Shown: positions 1 to 8,514, numbered from the stretch's first letter. The stretch is 45,799 nucleotides of DNA from Coriobacteriia bacterium (GCA_016938395.1 JAFGUS010000033.1:1-45799); one strand, 5' to 3'. The notes: generated from the letters alone by a model not told the origin. Translations and numbers: made by a program.

Positions 1-69
1 GCCGCCTGCGGGCAGAGACGTCGTCATCAGCACGACGAGCGTGAGGCATGTGATCAGTCGGCGTTTCAG
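1..69 (-). CDS. N-terminal start of an exported protein, cut by the window edge
   Basis: Reading minus from just after the SDR stop codon (73-75), the same frame continues open to the window edge. It encodes a textbook Sec signal peptide: basic KRR, then the hydrophobic run LITCLTLVVLM, then polar TTSLPAGG. No ATG, GTG or TTG lies at the basic end; the only codon in the right place is CTG at 67-69, about 9 nt after the GGGGAGG at the end of the SDR gene. Either CTG is used as a rare start or translation restarts from the SDR stop. The cysteine in the hydrophobic stretch does not sit in a convincing lipobox. The mature protein lies outside the window, so its function is unknown. Confidence 0.4.
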   Translation of the reverse strand, partial: MKRRLITCLTLVVLMTTSLPAGG

Positions 70-72
70 CGC

Positions 73-885
73 TCAGTACCTCCCCATCCAACGGGGATGC
101 ATGAAGCGCATGAACGCCCGGTCGCCCACGAGCCGTCGGGCAGCGATGAGCGCACCCGCATAGGCAGCGACCGGGTACCGCAGGCGGTCGGAAGGGTCAG
201 TGATGGCGGCCCACGTCTGGGCGGCAGCCTCGGCGGGCGTGCTCCGCTTGGTCACGCCAGCGCTGAAGGCGTTCATCGCCGTGAGGTAGGGCGCGTACGG
301 GCCCGTCGGCTCTGCGTGTTCATCCATCGCGCGGTAGATGGGCGTCTCGATGTACCCGGGCTCTACGACCTTGACTCTGACGCCGAACGGCTTCAGTTCG
401 TGCCAGAGCCCCTCGCTGAAGCCCTCGAGTGCGTGCTTCGATGCGTTGTAGACGCTGAAGAACGGAAAGACGAGTCGCCCTCCCACGGAGGTGACGTTCA
501 CGATCGTGCCGCTGCCGCGCCCACGCATCGCCGGCGCGAAGGCGGTTGCCAGCTCCACCGCCGCGAACGTGTTGACCTGGAAGATGTCGCGCATGGCCTG
601 CGCAGACGCCTCTTCGACCGGCGTGTAGAGGGTGTAGCCGGCGTTGTTGACGAGCACGTCGGGAGCGCCGCCGTTCTCGGCAAGGTAGCGCGCGGCGACT
701 GTGGAGGCGTCGTCAGGCGAGCGCAGGTCAAGCCGGTAGAGCTTGACCGCCCCGGGGAGCCCGTGATCCGCTGGACCTCGCTCATCGCGCACCGTACCGG
801 TGACGCTCCAGCCCTCCTCGTGGGCTTTGATGGCAAGTGCCTGGCCGAGTCCCGACGAGACACCGGTGATGAGTATCGAGGGCAC
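73..885 (-). CDS. Short-chain dehydrogenase/reductase (SDR)
   Basis: This is a classical SDR of 270 residues, expected to be a cytosolic NAD(P)-dependent oxidoreductase. The Rossmann dinucleotide motif TGVSSGLG is at residues 7-14, NNAG at 80-83, and the catalytic triad is S133, Y146 and K150 in YNASK. PGYIETP after the active site is the usual cofactor/substrate loop. Start is GTG at 885 with AAAGGAG about 7 nt upstream. It is divergent from the FAD oxidoreductase/DUF1365/CFA-like operon. In several proteobacteria an SDR of this kind accompanies the same three families, so a role in lipid modification is a reasonable inference. The substrate cannot be read from the sequence. Confidence 0.85.
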   Translation of the reverse strand: MPSILITGVSSGLGQALAIKAHEEGWSVTGTVRDERGPADHGLPGAVKLYRLDLRSPDDASTVAARYLAENGGAPDVLVNNAGYTLYTPVEEASAQAMRDIFQVNTFAAVELATAFAPAMRGRGSGTIVNVTSVGGRLVFPFFSVYNASKHALEGFSEGLWHELKPFGVRVKVVEPGYIETPIYRAMDEHAEPTGPYAPYLTAMNAFSAGVTKRSTPAEAAAQTWAAITDPSDRLRYPVAAYAGALIAARRLVGDRAFMRFMHPRWMGRY

Positions 886-1030
886 GAAGTGCTCCTTTCC
901 GGGTGAAACGCTCTTCGGAGATATACTATGCCCTGGTGCCGGACGCTACCGGTACATCACGTTCGGCGCCTGGCGCACCGACCTGTGACGTCGCGACCGA
1001 AGCGCCCCGACGCTGTGCAAGGGAGACCGC

Positions 1031-2320
1031 ATGAGGCTTGCTGTTGTAGGTTCGGGCGTCTCGGGAATGACCGCCGCCTGGCTGCTGTCCTCCGCACACA
1101 AGGTCGACGTGATCGAGGCCGAGCCCCGGCTCGGCGGGCATACCCACACCATAGACCTCACCGTGGACGGACAGTCGATCACCGCCGACACCGGCTTCAT
1201 GGTCTTCAACCACCGGACGTATCCGAACCTCGTCCGGCTCTTCGACCATCTGGGCATCAGCGAGCAGGATGCCGACATGTCCTTCTCGGTCCAACACCTC
1301 GCCGACGGGATCGAGTGGCGCGGCGATCTGGGCGGGCTCTTCGCTCAACCGCGTAACGCCCTCAACCCGGCCTTCTGGGGGATGCTGAGCGACGTGCTGC
1401 GACTTTCGCGCACCTCGGCCACGTTGCTCGCCGATCCGTCGATCGACACGCTCACACTCGGCGAACTGCTCGAGCGGGAGGGGTACGGGCGCGCGTTCAT
1501 CGACTGGTATCTCGTGCCGATGGGAGCAGCCATCTGGTCCACACCCGCGGGCTCGATGCTACAGTTCCCCGCCGGCACGTTCCTGCGGTTCTGCGACAAC
1601 CACGGACTACTGCACGTCACGGGCAAGCCGCAGTGGAAGAGCGTCCCGGGCGGCGCACGACGCTACACGTTCGCGCTTGCCGAGCGCGTGAGCGGCCAGG
1701 TGCGCACGGGTGCGCCCGTGGTGTGCGTCCAGCGCTTCGAAGACCGCGTGGAACTCCGCCTGGAGAGCGGCGAGACACTCACCTACGATGGCGTCATCTT
1801 GGCGTCGCACGCCGACGAGTCACTCGCGATGCTGGCCGATCCGAGCCCTGAGGAGACCGCGGTGCTCTCGGCCTTCCCCTACTCACCGAACGACACGGTG
1901 CTCCACACCGACCGGGCGCAACTGCCGGATCGCCGGCGGGCCTGGGCCGCCTGGAACTACGTCTCGGCGGATCACGGCGACGCGCCCGTGGCCGTGCACT
2001 ACCAGCTCAATGTGCTCCAGAACCTGCCGGTCCAGACGCGCGTGCTCGTCTCCCTCAACAGCGTCACACCGATAGCCGAAGACCGCGTGGTCGCCCGATT
2101 CGAGACCGCCCACCCGCAGTTCAGCGCCGAGGCGATCGACGCTCAGGACCGTATCGGCGAGATCCAGGGCGTGCGGCGCACCTGGTACGCCGGCGCCTGG
2201 CAGCGCTACGGCTTCCACGAGGACGGGTGCATCTCTGGCCTGCGCGTAGCCGAGCACTTCGGCATCGCGCCCCCGTGGGGGCGTATCCTCGACCCCGAGA
2301 CGGACGGTGAGCAGTCGTGA
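1031..2320 (+). CDS. FAD-dependent amine-oxidase-like oxidoreductase (COG2907 type)
   Basis: The 429-residue protein begins with an FAD-binding Rossmann fold: GSGVSG at residues 7-12, E29 to hold the ribose, then RLGGHTHT, as in amine-oxidase/phytoene-desaturase-like flavoproteins. The family is usually annotated as NAD/FAD-dependent oxidoreductase COG2907. ATG at 1031 follows AGGGAGA at 1019-1025. The stop overlaps the next gene's GTG start by 4 nt, so the genes are translationally coupled. The 145-bp divergent gap to the SDR contains a TATACT at 922-927 that could serve as a -10, without a good -35. Proteins of this family sit beside CFA-type methyltransferases and are implicated in making unusual methylated or unsaturated acyl chains. 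The exact reaction here is unknown. Confidence 0.85.
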   Translation: MRLAVVGSGVSGMTAAWLLSSAHKVDVIEAEPRLGGHTHTIDLTVDGQSITADTGFMVFNHRTYPNLVRLFDHLGISEQDADMSFSVQHLADGIEWRGDLGGLFAQPRNALNPAFWGMLSDVLRLSRTSATLLADPSIDTLTLGELLEREGYGRAFIDWYLVPMGAAIWSTPAGSMLQFPAGTFLRFCDNHGLLHVTGKPQWKSVPGGARRYTFALAERVSGQVRTGAPVVCVQRFEDRVELRLESGETLTYDGVILASHADESLAMLADPSPEETAVLSAFPYSPNDTVLHTDRAQLPDRRRAWAAWNYVSADHGDAPVAVHYQLNVLQNLPVQTRVLVSLNSVTPIAEDRVVARFETAHPQFSAEAIDAQDRIGEIQGVRRTWYAGAWQRYGFHEDGCISGLRVAEHFGIAPPWGRILDPETDGEQS

Positions 2321-3111
2321 ACAGCCGCCTGTACGAGGGACACGTGATGCATGCCCGGTCGCGGCCCGCGAAGAACTCGTTCCGCTACCGTGTGTGGTTC
2401 GCCTACCTCGATCTCGGCGAGCTCGACACGCTCGATGCCGACGTGCGCGGCTTCGGCCACAACCGGCGCGCGTGGGCGGTTTTCCGGGACCGCGACCACG
2501 GGCCGCGCGACGGCTCCCCGCTCCGGCCCTGGATCGACGAACTGCTCGCGAGCGCGGGCATCGACCTCGAGGGCGGCCCCGTGCGCATCTTGAGCCTACT
2601 CCGCGGCGGTCCCTTCGGCTTCTACCCGGTCTCGTTCTGGTACTGTTTCGGCGCCGACGGGGCGCTTCGCGCGGTCTTGGCCGAGGTCCAGAACACCTTC
2701 GGCGGACACCACAAATACCTGCTGCACGAAGAAGGCGCGCCGATGGAGTTCGGTGGCGACCTGCTCGCTTCGAAAGTCTTCCACGTCTCGCCGTTCATCC
2801 CGATGGACGCGCGCTACCGGTTCACGTTCACGATGCCCACCGAACGCCTCTCGGTGGGTATCCACGAGGACGTCGAGGGCGCACCGATGTTCGTCGCCGG
2901 CGTCACAGCCCAGGCGCACCCGTTCGATTCAGAGACGATGCGACGGCTCAATCATACGTACCTCTCGATGCCCCTTCGGGCCTGGCTGCTGATACACTTC
3001 CAGGCGATACGGCTCCTGGCCAAGCGCGTGGGCTTCTTCAGCGACCCCGGGGCCCCCGACGAGGAGACGACCCGTGACCCGCAGCGAGTTCTCAGAGACA
3101 GCACGACCTGA
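2317..3111 (+). CDS. DUF1365 family protein
   Basis: This 264-residue protein matches the DUF1365 (COG3496) pattern: an N-terminal YEGHVMHARSRPAKNSFRYRV block, a central RILSLLRGGPFGFYPVSFWYCF block and a later FHVSPFIPMDARYRF block. The biochemical role of the family is not established. It is consistently found between a COG2907 flavoprotein and a CFA-synthase-like methyltransferase, as here, so it is probably part of the same fatty-acid or phospholipid modification pathway. GTG at 2317 overlaps the upstream stop. Its 3' end overlaps the next gene by 38 nt, so the three genes form one tight operon. Confidence 0.85.
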   Translation: MNSRLYEGHVMHARSRPAKNSFRYRVWFAYLDLGELDTLDADVRGFGHNRRAWAVFRDRDHGPRDGSPLRPWIDELLASAGIDLEGGPVRILSLLRGGPFGFYPVSFWYCFGADGALRAVLAEVQNTFGGHHKYLLHEEGAPMEFGGDLLASKVFHVSPFIPMDARYRFTFTMPTERLSVGIHEDVEGAPMFVAGVTAQAHPFDSETMRRLNHTYLSMPLRAWLLIHFQAIRLLAKRVGFFSDPGAPDEETTRDPQRVLRDSTT

Positions 3112-4297
3112 CCGCGCAGGACTCGGCTTGTTCGGCCGCGGCGTCGCAGCCGCGCTTGGCCGGCTCAAGTACGGCGCGCTCGAGGTCGCCTGGCCCGACG
3201 GTCGGCGCCTGACCTTCGAGGGCGCCGAACCCGGGCCGCGCGGCACGATCGTCGTGCGCGACCCCGCCTGCGTGCGCCGCATGGTGCTCGGCGGGAGCAT
3301 CGGCCTGGCCGAGGGATACATGAGCGGCCAGTGGGACAGCCCCGACCTTACGGCCTTCCTGGAGTTCGCGGCGATGAACGTGGACGCCGTGCGCGAGGCC
3401 GGCAAGCGGATGACCGCGCCCCTCAACCCCATCAACCGCGCGCTCCACTCGCTCAAGGACAACACGCTCCGCGGCAGTAAGCGCAACATCGGCTACCACT
3501 ACGATCTCGGCAACGACTTCTACGCCCTGTGGCTCGACCCTGATATGACGTACTCGTGCGCACTCTTCGACGGCAGCGAGTGCGACCTGGCCGAGGCGCA
3601 GCGGCGCAAGTGGGACCGGCTGCTCGACCTCCTCGACGCGAGACCGGGGCAGCGGCTCCTCGAGATCGGCTGCGGGTGGAGCGGCTTCGCGATCCACGCG
3701 GCCAAGACCCGCGACCTGCACGTCACCGGGATCACCATCTCCGACGAGCAGCTCGCCTGGGCACAGCGTCGTGTCGCCGAGGAGGGCCTCACAGACCGGG
3801 TCGAGATCCGCCATCAGGACTACCGCTCGCTTGACGAGCGGTTCGACCGCGTCGCCTCGATCGAGATGTTCGAGGCCGTGGGGATGCGCTGGTGGCCGAC
3901 GTTCTTCCGCAGCGTGCGCGACGCACTCACCGCAGGTGGTCGCGCGGCGATCCAGGTGATCACCATCGAGGACAGCCGCCTTGCTGACTACGCGGCCAAG
4001 CCCGACTTCATCCAGCGCTACATCTTCCCGGGCGGAATGCTGCCAAGTCCGGAGGCCTTCGCGCGGTATGCCGCCGCCGAGGAACTCGCATGCGAGCGTC
4101 CCTTCTTCTTCGGCAGCGACTATGCAATGACGCTCCGCGCCTGGGAGGAGCGCTTCTCCGAGACCATCCAGCGCGTGCGAGGCCTCGGCTTCGACGAGCG
4201 TTTCGAGCGCATGTGGCGCTTCTATCTGTCGTACTGCCAGGCCGGATTTCGGACCGGCAGCATCGACGTGATGCAGGTGGCGCTCACCCGGGCGTGA
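3074..4297 (+). CDS. Cyclopropane-fatty-acyl-phospholipid synthase-like SAM methyltransferase
   Basis: The 407-residue protein belongs to the CFA/mycolic-acid-cyclopropane-synthase family (COG2230). These enzymes transfer a methylene or methyl group from S-adenosylmethionine to the double bond of a phospholipid acyl chain at the membrane surface. Visible motifs are YHYDLGNDFY at 141-150 with DMTYSCALF behind it, the SAM-binding loop EIGCGWSG at 197-204, and EMFEAVG at 264-270. Length is close to the usual 380-420 residues. GTG at 3074 has GAGGAGA at 3061-3067, which supports this start despite the 38-nt overlap with the DUF1365 gene. With the flavoprotein and DUF1365 it may make a modified rather than a plain cyclopropane acyl chain. 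The product is not determinable here. Confidence 0.87.
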   Translation: MTRSEFSETARPDRAGLGLFGRGVAAALGRLKYGALEVAWPDGRRLTFEGAEPGPRGTIVVRDPACVRRMVLGGSIGLAEGYMSGQWDSPDLTAFLEFAAMNVDAVREAGKRMTAPLNPINRALHSLKDNTLRGSKRNIGYHYDLGNDFYALWLDPDMTYSCALFDGSECDLAEAQRRKWDRLLDLLDARPGQRLLEIGCGWSGFAIHAAKTRDLHVTGITISDEQLAWAQRRVAEEGLTDRVEIRHQDYRSLDERFDRVASIEMFEAVGMRWWPTFFRSVRDALTAGGRAAIQVITIEDSRLADYAAKPDFIQRYIFPGGMLPSPEAFARYAAAEELACERPFFFGSDYAMTLRAWEERFSETIQRVRGLGFDERFERMWRFYLSYCQAGFRTGSIDVMQVALTRA

Positions 4298-4556
4298 CCG
4301 ACCCGATCACGGTGACCGCTCTGCGCCGGAATCTCTCACGCGTGTCCCCGTGCAGCACGGTCTTCGGCAACAGCCTGTACCCATGCACCGCTCCTGGGTA
4401 TATGAACCTATGCCCGCCACCCGAAAGGGAGGAGCGATGCGGATGCGACGCGCCGGGCACCACTGCTGCGCTGCCTCCGCCTTGGACCGGTACTCGTGGA
4501 TGGCCGGTTCCCGTTCGCTCTCGACGACCTGCGGGCACCCGGACGAGGAGGCAGAC

Positions 4557-5708
4557 GTGGACACACTGACGCTGGAGCATCTGATCGAACTCGCGCGGGC
4601 ACACGGCGATACTCGGGTCTCGCTGTTCATGCCGACACGGCGCTTCGGCCCTGGAAGTCAGGAGGAGGACCGTACGCGGCTCAAGAACCTCATCGGTGAA
4701 GCCGAGGAGCAGCTCGCGGCGCGCGGCACACGACCGGCCGAGATCGACGATCTGCTCGCACCGGTGCGATCGCTCGGCGATGACCGCCCACTTTGGTTGA
4801 GGTCAGGCGACGGCCTCGCGCTACTCGTCGGCCCCGAGGGGCTCCACCGCTTCCAGGTGCCCGTGCCCCTGGCCGAGCTCGTGTGGGTCGGCGACCGGTA
4901 CCACATCCGGCCGCTGTTCCGGGCCCTTACGGCAAGCCGCACGTTCTGGCTGTTGGCGCTCAGTCAGAAGCGGGTTCGCCTCTTGCGCGGTACCGGCTAC
5001 GGCCTCGAAGAGGTCCCGGCCGAGGGCGTGCCCTCGAGCCTCGCGGACGCTTTGCGCTGGGACGACTATGAGAAGAGTTCGCTGCAGTTCCACACGGGTA
5101 CCTCAGGAAGCGGTGGCCGCCGTCCCGCCGTCTTCCACGGAACGGGCGAAACGGATGCCAAGAACGAAATCGTCCGCTACTTCCGAGGTATCGATAACGG
5201 TCTGCACGACCTTCTGAAGGACAGCGCGGCCCTGCTCGTTCTCGCGGGCGTCGACTACCTCCTGCCGTTGTACCGCGACGTCAACTCGTACCCGCATCTC
5301 ACCGACGAGGCGATCGTGGGCAATCCCGACGGGCTCGGTGATACCGAGTTGCATGAGCGCGCGTGGTCGATCGTCGATGGTCGATTCTCCACCGAGCGCC
5401 GCTCGGCAGCCGAGCGCGCGATCGACCAGTGGGCCTCGCCCAAGGTCACTCCCGATCCGGAGACGATCGCACCCGCCGCGCTCCACGGACGCGTCGACAC
5501 ACTGCTGCTCGCCGAGGACGCGCACTGGTGGGGCGCGATCGACCCGATGAGCGGAGCGGTGACTGTGCACCCACACGCCAAGAACGGCGACGAGGATCTG
5601 CTCGACCGGGCCGCGGTGGAGACTTTCGCCAACGGCGGCACCGTGGTGACACTCACTGCCGGGGAGATGCCGCACGGCAAAGACGCCGTGGCGCTGCTGC
5701 GCTACTGA
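4557..5708 (+). CDS. baeRF-type (archaeo-eukaryotic release-factor-like) protein, probably baeRF7
   Basis: The 383-residue protein begins MDTLTLEHLIELA and contains VSLFMPTRRFGP, RLKNLIGEAEEQL, a DGLALLVGPEG strand, LALSQKRVRLLRG and a C-terminal GGTVVTLTAGEMPHGKDAVALLRY. I recognise this layout from bacterial homologues of the archaeo-eukaryotic release factor domain (baeRF families), which are proposed to act on or near ribosomes; none of this is shown for this protein. GTG at 4557 has GAGGAGG at 4545-4551 and gives the family-like N-terminus. An in-frame ATG at 4437 has an equally good GGGAGGAG at 4427-4434 and would add 40 residues containing HHCC, so a longer form or regulated upstream start is possible. 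The 259 bp after the CFA-like gene hold no other recognised element. Confidence 0.7.
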   Translation: MDTLTLEHLIELARAHGDTRVSLFMPTRRFGPGSQEEDRTRLKNLIGEAEEQLAARGTRPAEIDDLLAPVRSLGDDRPLWLRSGDGLALLVGPEGLHRFQVPVPLAELVWVGDRYHIRPLFRALTASRTFWLLALSQKRVRLLRGTGYGLEEVPAEGVPSSLADALRWDDYEKSSLQFHTGTSGSGGRRPAVFHGTGETDAKNEIVRYFRGIDNGLHDLLKDSAALLVLAGVDYLLPLYRDVNSYPHLTDEAIVGNPDGLGDTELHERAWSIVDGRFSTERRSAAERAIDQWASPKVTPDPETIAPAALHGRVDTLLLAEDAHWWGAIDPMSGAVTVHPHAKNGDEDLLDRAAVETFANGGTVVTLTAGEMPHGKDAVALLRY

Positions 5709-5774
5709 GGGCACGGGACGCGGCCAGCGACTTCCGGGATGCTTGAAGGCCGCGGCATCGGTGCGGCGGTGGGA

Positions 5775-7424
5775 CTAGCTCTCTGCGTCCGAGGGTGCGG
5801 GCTCCTCGCGCACGACCGCATCAGGCCCTCCGAACGTGAATGGCTGGTGTTCCGCGAAGGCGAAGTCTCCCCGCTCGAACACTGCGACGCAGGAGTCGAC
5901 AACATCGGCATCGAACGTCGTGCCGCTCCCGGCACGAATCAGGTCGAGCGCATACTCCACTCCGCGCGCCGCTCGGTACGGTCGGTGCGAGGAGACGGCC
6001 TCCACCACGTCCGCGACTGCGATTACCATGGCCTCCGGTCTGATCCGCTCACCGCTCAGGCCCAGTGGGTATCCGCTCCCGTCCATCCGCTCGTGGTGCT
6101 GTGCGATCACCTCTGCCACAGGCCAAGGGAACGTGATGTGCCGCAGGATCGCTGCGCCGGCCTCCGCGTGGCTCTTGACCAGTTCGAACTCGGCATGGCT
6201 CAGCGCTGCAGGTTTCGATAAGATCTCGGCCGGCACGACGAGTTTCCCGATATCGTGCAGAGATGCCGCAACATTCACGAATCGTCGACGCTCGGCACTC
6301 CAGCCGAGTTCGACCGCGATGGCCACCGCGAGTCCGGCAACGCGCTCCTGGTGCCCCGCGGTGTACGGGTCACGCATCTCGGAGACCCCCGCCAGCGCCC
6401 GCAGAGTCCCCGACATGTGCTGGCTGGCTTGATTCTCGGACTCCCGCTGGTGTTGGTTCGCCCTTTCGAGCCGGCCTCTGACTTCGTAGAGCGCTGCGGT
6501 GCGTTCCAGCGCCTGCTGCTCCATCCTGCGCATGTGCTCGCGGTGTTCTTCTCCTGCGATGTGTTCGGCGGTCACGTCGTTGAACACCACCACGGTCATG
6601 GTCTCCTGGTCGGCTCCGTCTCCCGAGATGACAGGGATCGCGCTCACCGTCAGCCAGTGGTTCGTGCTCGTGAGCGGATTGAAGAAGCCCATCAGCACAT
6701 CGATCACGGGCTCACCGGTGGCGCGCGCGACGCTCAACGGGTTGGTGCCGACAGGGAAGGCGGTCCCGTCACCACGCACCATGAGCCAGTGCGGGTCGTC
6801 GAAGGCGCTCTTCTTGAGGTCCTCGATCGAGAGGCCGAGGATGCTCTCTGCGGCCGGATTCATCGAGGTGATCGTGCCGTCGATCAGCAGAACGCCTTCA
6901 CGCGAGTGCTCGAACACCGCGCGATATCGGAACGCGGCGGTCTCGTCCTCCAGGGCCGCCGCCGGCCGATCCGTCGCCACGCGGGACATGGTCGTCGTAC
7001 CCTGCACCACGCCCTCGGGCCCCACCAGCGGTGAGATCGTATACGCAACAACGCCCTCACCGGAATCCGTCGAATACGGAAGGGTCCCTCGGGTCGGCTC
7101 TCCCGACTCGATCGTCTCGTCCCGCTGGGCAGCGAGCGCCGCGGCTATCTCGCCGCCGGCGCCGAGTTCCTGCCACGTCCGGCCGAGAACGTCGCTGAGT
7201 TGTTCGCCGAACGATTGGAGAACCGCCTTGTTGGCGTACAGGTACCTGTGCTGGACGTCCTGGATTGACACCTGCTCGCTCATGCCCGCGAAGATCGCGT
7301 CCAACTCCGGGCAGCTGCTGCGCAAACGAACGGCGACCGATATGGGCGGCGTCATGACCGGTGCGTGTCCGGAGGGACTAGCTGACTCGCTCGTCATGCT
7401 ATTGCGGTGCTCTCCCTTGGACAA
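5775..7424 (-). CDS. PAS-PAS-HD-GYP cyclic-di-GMP phosphodiesterase
   Basis: The 549-residue cytosolic protein has a PAS-like domain at about 40-150, a second PAS at about 165-290, a Glu/Arg-rich coiled coil at 290-345, and an HD-GYP domain at about 340-515. The HD-GYP motifs are intact: H358 in AGHQERV, H390-D391 in LHDIGK, and HHERMDGSGYP at 443-453. HD-GYP domains hydrolyse cyclic di-GMP. No membrane segment is visible, so the sensed signal is likely cytoplasmic or a PAS-bound cofactor. TTG at 7422-7424 has GGGAGGGG six nt upstream; ATG at codon 10 is the alternative. The gene converges on the baeRF-type gene. A CGCGGCC/GGCCGCG repeat at 5719-5754 in the gap is too loose to call a terminator. 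Confidence 0.87.
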   Translation of the reverse strand: MSKGEHRNSMTSESASPSGHAPVMTPPISVAVRLRSSCPELDAIFAGMSEQVSIQDVQHRYLYANKAVLQSFGEQLSDVLGRTWQELGAGGEIAAALAAQRDETIESGEPTRGTLPYSTDSGEGVVAYTISPLVGPEGVVQGTTTMSRVATDRPAAALEDETAAFRYRAVFEHSREGVLLIDGTITSMNPAAESILGLSIEDLKKSAFDDPHWLMVRGDGTAFPVGTNPLSVARATGEPVIDVLMGFFNPLTSTNHWLTVSAIPVISGDGADQETMTVVVFNDVTAEHIAGEEHREHMRRMEQQALERTAALYEVRGRLERANQHQRESENQASQHMSGTLRALAGVSEMRDPYTAGHQERVAGLAVAIAVELGWSAERRRFVNVAASLHDIGKLVVPAEILSKPAALSHAEFELVKSHAEAGAAILRHITFPWPVAEVIAQHHERMDGSGYPLGLSGERIRPEAMVIAVADVVEAVSSHRPYRAARGVEYALDLIRAGSGTTFDADVVDSCVAVFERGDFAFAEHQPFTFGGPDAVVREEPAPSDAES

Positions 7425-7697
7425 GAGGAACCCCTCCCAAAGTGAGTATGTTCCACTCTTCTACCCTGAATGTGCAGGGTCTGCGACTGCGGCATTACGG
7501 AATCTTGCGTTCACCTTACTCCTGTACCCAACGCGGGGGGCCGAGAACCTACCCTCTGTACCGGGAGTCTCTCGATTCGCCTGAATGCTCGACGCCGCAG
7601 AGCCAGGACCGCACCCGGCTTCCTGCGGACGATCCCGACGATCTCCGTGATATCCCGCGAGTACGGCGCCAGCAGAGGCGACCACCTGGGAGAGCGA
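7425..7697. other. Gap without recognised feature
   Basis: Upstream of the HD-GYP gene and beyond the tRNA terminator I see no gene with coding character. Open frames here lack ribosome binding sites and look like GC-rich shadow frames. On the minus strand CATACT (about 7446-7451) could be a -10 for the HD-GYP gene, but no matching -35 is visible. Confidence 0.4.
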
Positions 7698-7725
7698 TTC
7701 GGGCGGGGCATCAGCCCCGCCCGAA
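7698..7725 (-). terminator. Strong hairpin after tRNA-Ile
   Basis: A perfect 12-bp stem (TTCGGGCGGGGC paired with GCCCCGCCCGAA) closes a 4-nt ATCA loop, 12 nt downstream of the tRNA 3' end. No T-run follows on the minus strand, so it may act as a processing or protective hairpin, or as a terminator of the GC-rich type. Confidence 0.6.
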
Positions 7726-7736
7726 CGGTGATGTCG

Positions 7737-7813
7737 TGGTGGGCCCAGGTGGACTCGAACCACCGACCTCACGGTTATCAGCCGTGCGCTCTAGCCGACT
7801 GAGCTATGGGCCC
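7737..7813 (-). tRNA. tRNA-Ile (anticodon GAT), CCA encoded
   Basis: Read on the minus strand the gene starts GGGCCCATAGCTC. It has a D-arm with GCTCAGTCGGCTAGAGC, the anticodon stem-loop CGGCTGATAACCG with GAT, and the T-arm GGTTCGAGTCC. The 3' acceptor TGGGCCC pairs fully with the 5' GGGCCCA, followed by discriminator A and an encoded CCA at 7737-7739. It stands alone, outside any rRNA operon within the window, with its own promoter and downstream hairpin. Confidence 0.95.
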
Positions 7814-7833
7814 CCGCTGCGAACAGCCTGGAT

Positions 7834-7863
7834 ACCATAGCCTACGCCACAAACGAGCGTCAA
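7834..7863 (-). promoter_or_regulatory. Sigma-70-type promoter of tRNA-Ile
   Basis: On the minus strand TTGACG (7858-7863) and TATGGT (7834-7839) are separated by 18 nt. The -10 lies about 20 nt before the tRNA 5' end, a normal distance for a tRNA promoter. Confidence 0.6.
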
Positions 7864-8013
7864 GAACAGCCGGACCGTGGTTTCCTCCGAGCCGGTACGG
7901 CCGCGGAACCGTGCTGCGCGGGGCCTCTGGCCCCGTCGGCTCGCGCCTACGCGCGTCGCCTTGAAGTGCGCGTCGGCGTGGTAGGGTATGTCTATGCCTG
8001 GAAGGAGGCCGCT

Positions 8014-8514
8014 ATGCTCCCCGTGAAGATCGCCGGCCTCAGCCTGGACGCCGTGACGCAGCAGCCCGTGTTGCTGCTCGTGCCGCTTGACGACGAGGAA
8101 GCCGCCGCCGAGGGCGGCCGTCGCGCACTCCCTATCTGGATCGGCATCGCCGAGGCCACCGCCATACTCTTCGCGGTCCAGGGCATCGAACCGCCACGGC
8201 CGATGACGCACGACCTCCTGAAGTCGGCCATCGAGGCCGCCGGGCACGTCGTCAGCCGCGTGGAGGTCACACGGCTCGAGGAGGGCACCTTCTACGCGGC
8301 GCTCGTCTTGCGAGGCGAGGAGCGCGAGGTGGCCGTTGATGCTCGTCCTTCGGACTCGATCGCGCTCGCCGCACGCTGCCACTGCCCCATCTTCGTCGCC
8401 AAAGACGTGTTCGCGGAGGCGGCGGTGCTCGTGACCGAGGTCGACGAGGACGAGGAGGTCGAGCGTTTCCGCGACTTCCTCGACCGCGTGGACCCGAGCG
8501 ACTTCATGAGCTAG
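8014..8514 (+). CDS. DUF151 / bifunctional nuclease family protein
   Basis: The 166-residue protein has the DUF151 pattern: V-K-I-A-G-L-S-L-D near the start, LPIWIGIAEATAI at about 38-50, RPMTHDLL in the middle, and AVDARPSDSIALAARCHCPIFV near 105-125. Members are small cytosolic proteins, some reported to have DNase/RNase activity; the physiological role is poorly known. ATG at 8014 has AAGGAGG at 8002-8008 with 5-nt spacing, which fixes the start 16 codons inside the longest frame. The tail is very acidic (EVDEDEEVER). The gene stands alone, convergent with the efflux operon. A weak TTGAAG at 7961-7966 could be its -35, but no consensus -10 follows. Confidence 0.85.
   Translation: MLPVKIAGLSLDAVTQQPVLLLVPLDDEEAAAEGGRRALPIWIGIAEATAILFAVQGIEPPRPMTHDLLKSAIEAAGHVVSRVEVTRLEEGTFYAALVLRGEEREVAVDARPSDSIALAARCHCPIFVAKDVFAEAAVLVTEVDEDEEVERFRDFLDRVDPSDFMS

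Noticed and set aside
97..906. Plus-strand ORF antisense to the SDR
   Set aside because: Low-complexity Arg/Gly shadow; the SDR frame has complete catalytic motifs.
886..1030. ECF-type promoter for the lipid-modification operon
   Set aside because: TATACT at 922-927 is present, but no GGAAC- or TGATC-type -35 lies at a proper distance.
5719..5754. CGCGGCC/GGCCGCG repeat as terminator between the baeRF-type and HD-GYP genes
   Set aside because: The loop is 22 nt and there is no T-run; too weak to call.
7698..7725. Inverted repeat considered as part of a CRISPR or attachment site next to the tRNA
   Set aside because: It is a single hairpin with no repeats, integrase gene or direct repeat of the tRNA end nearby.
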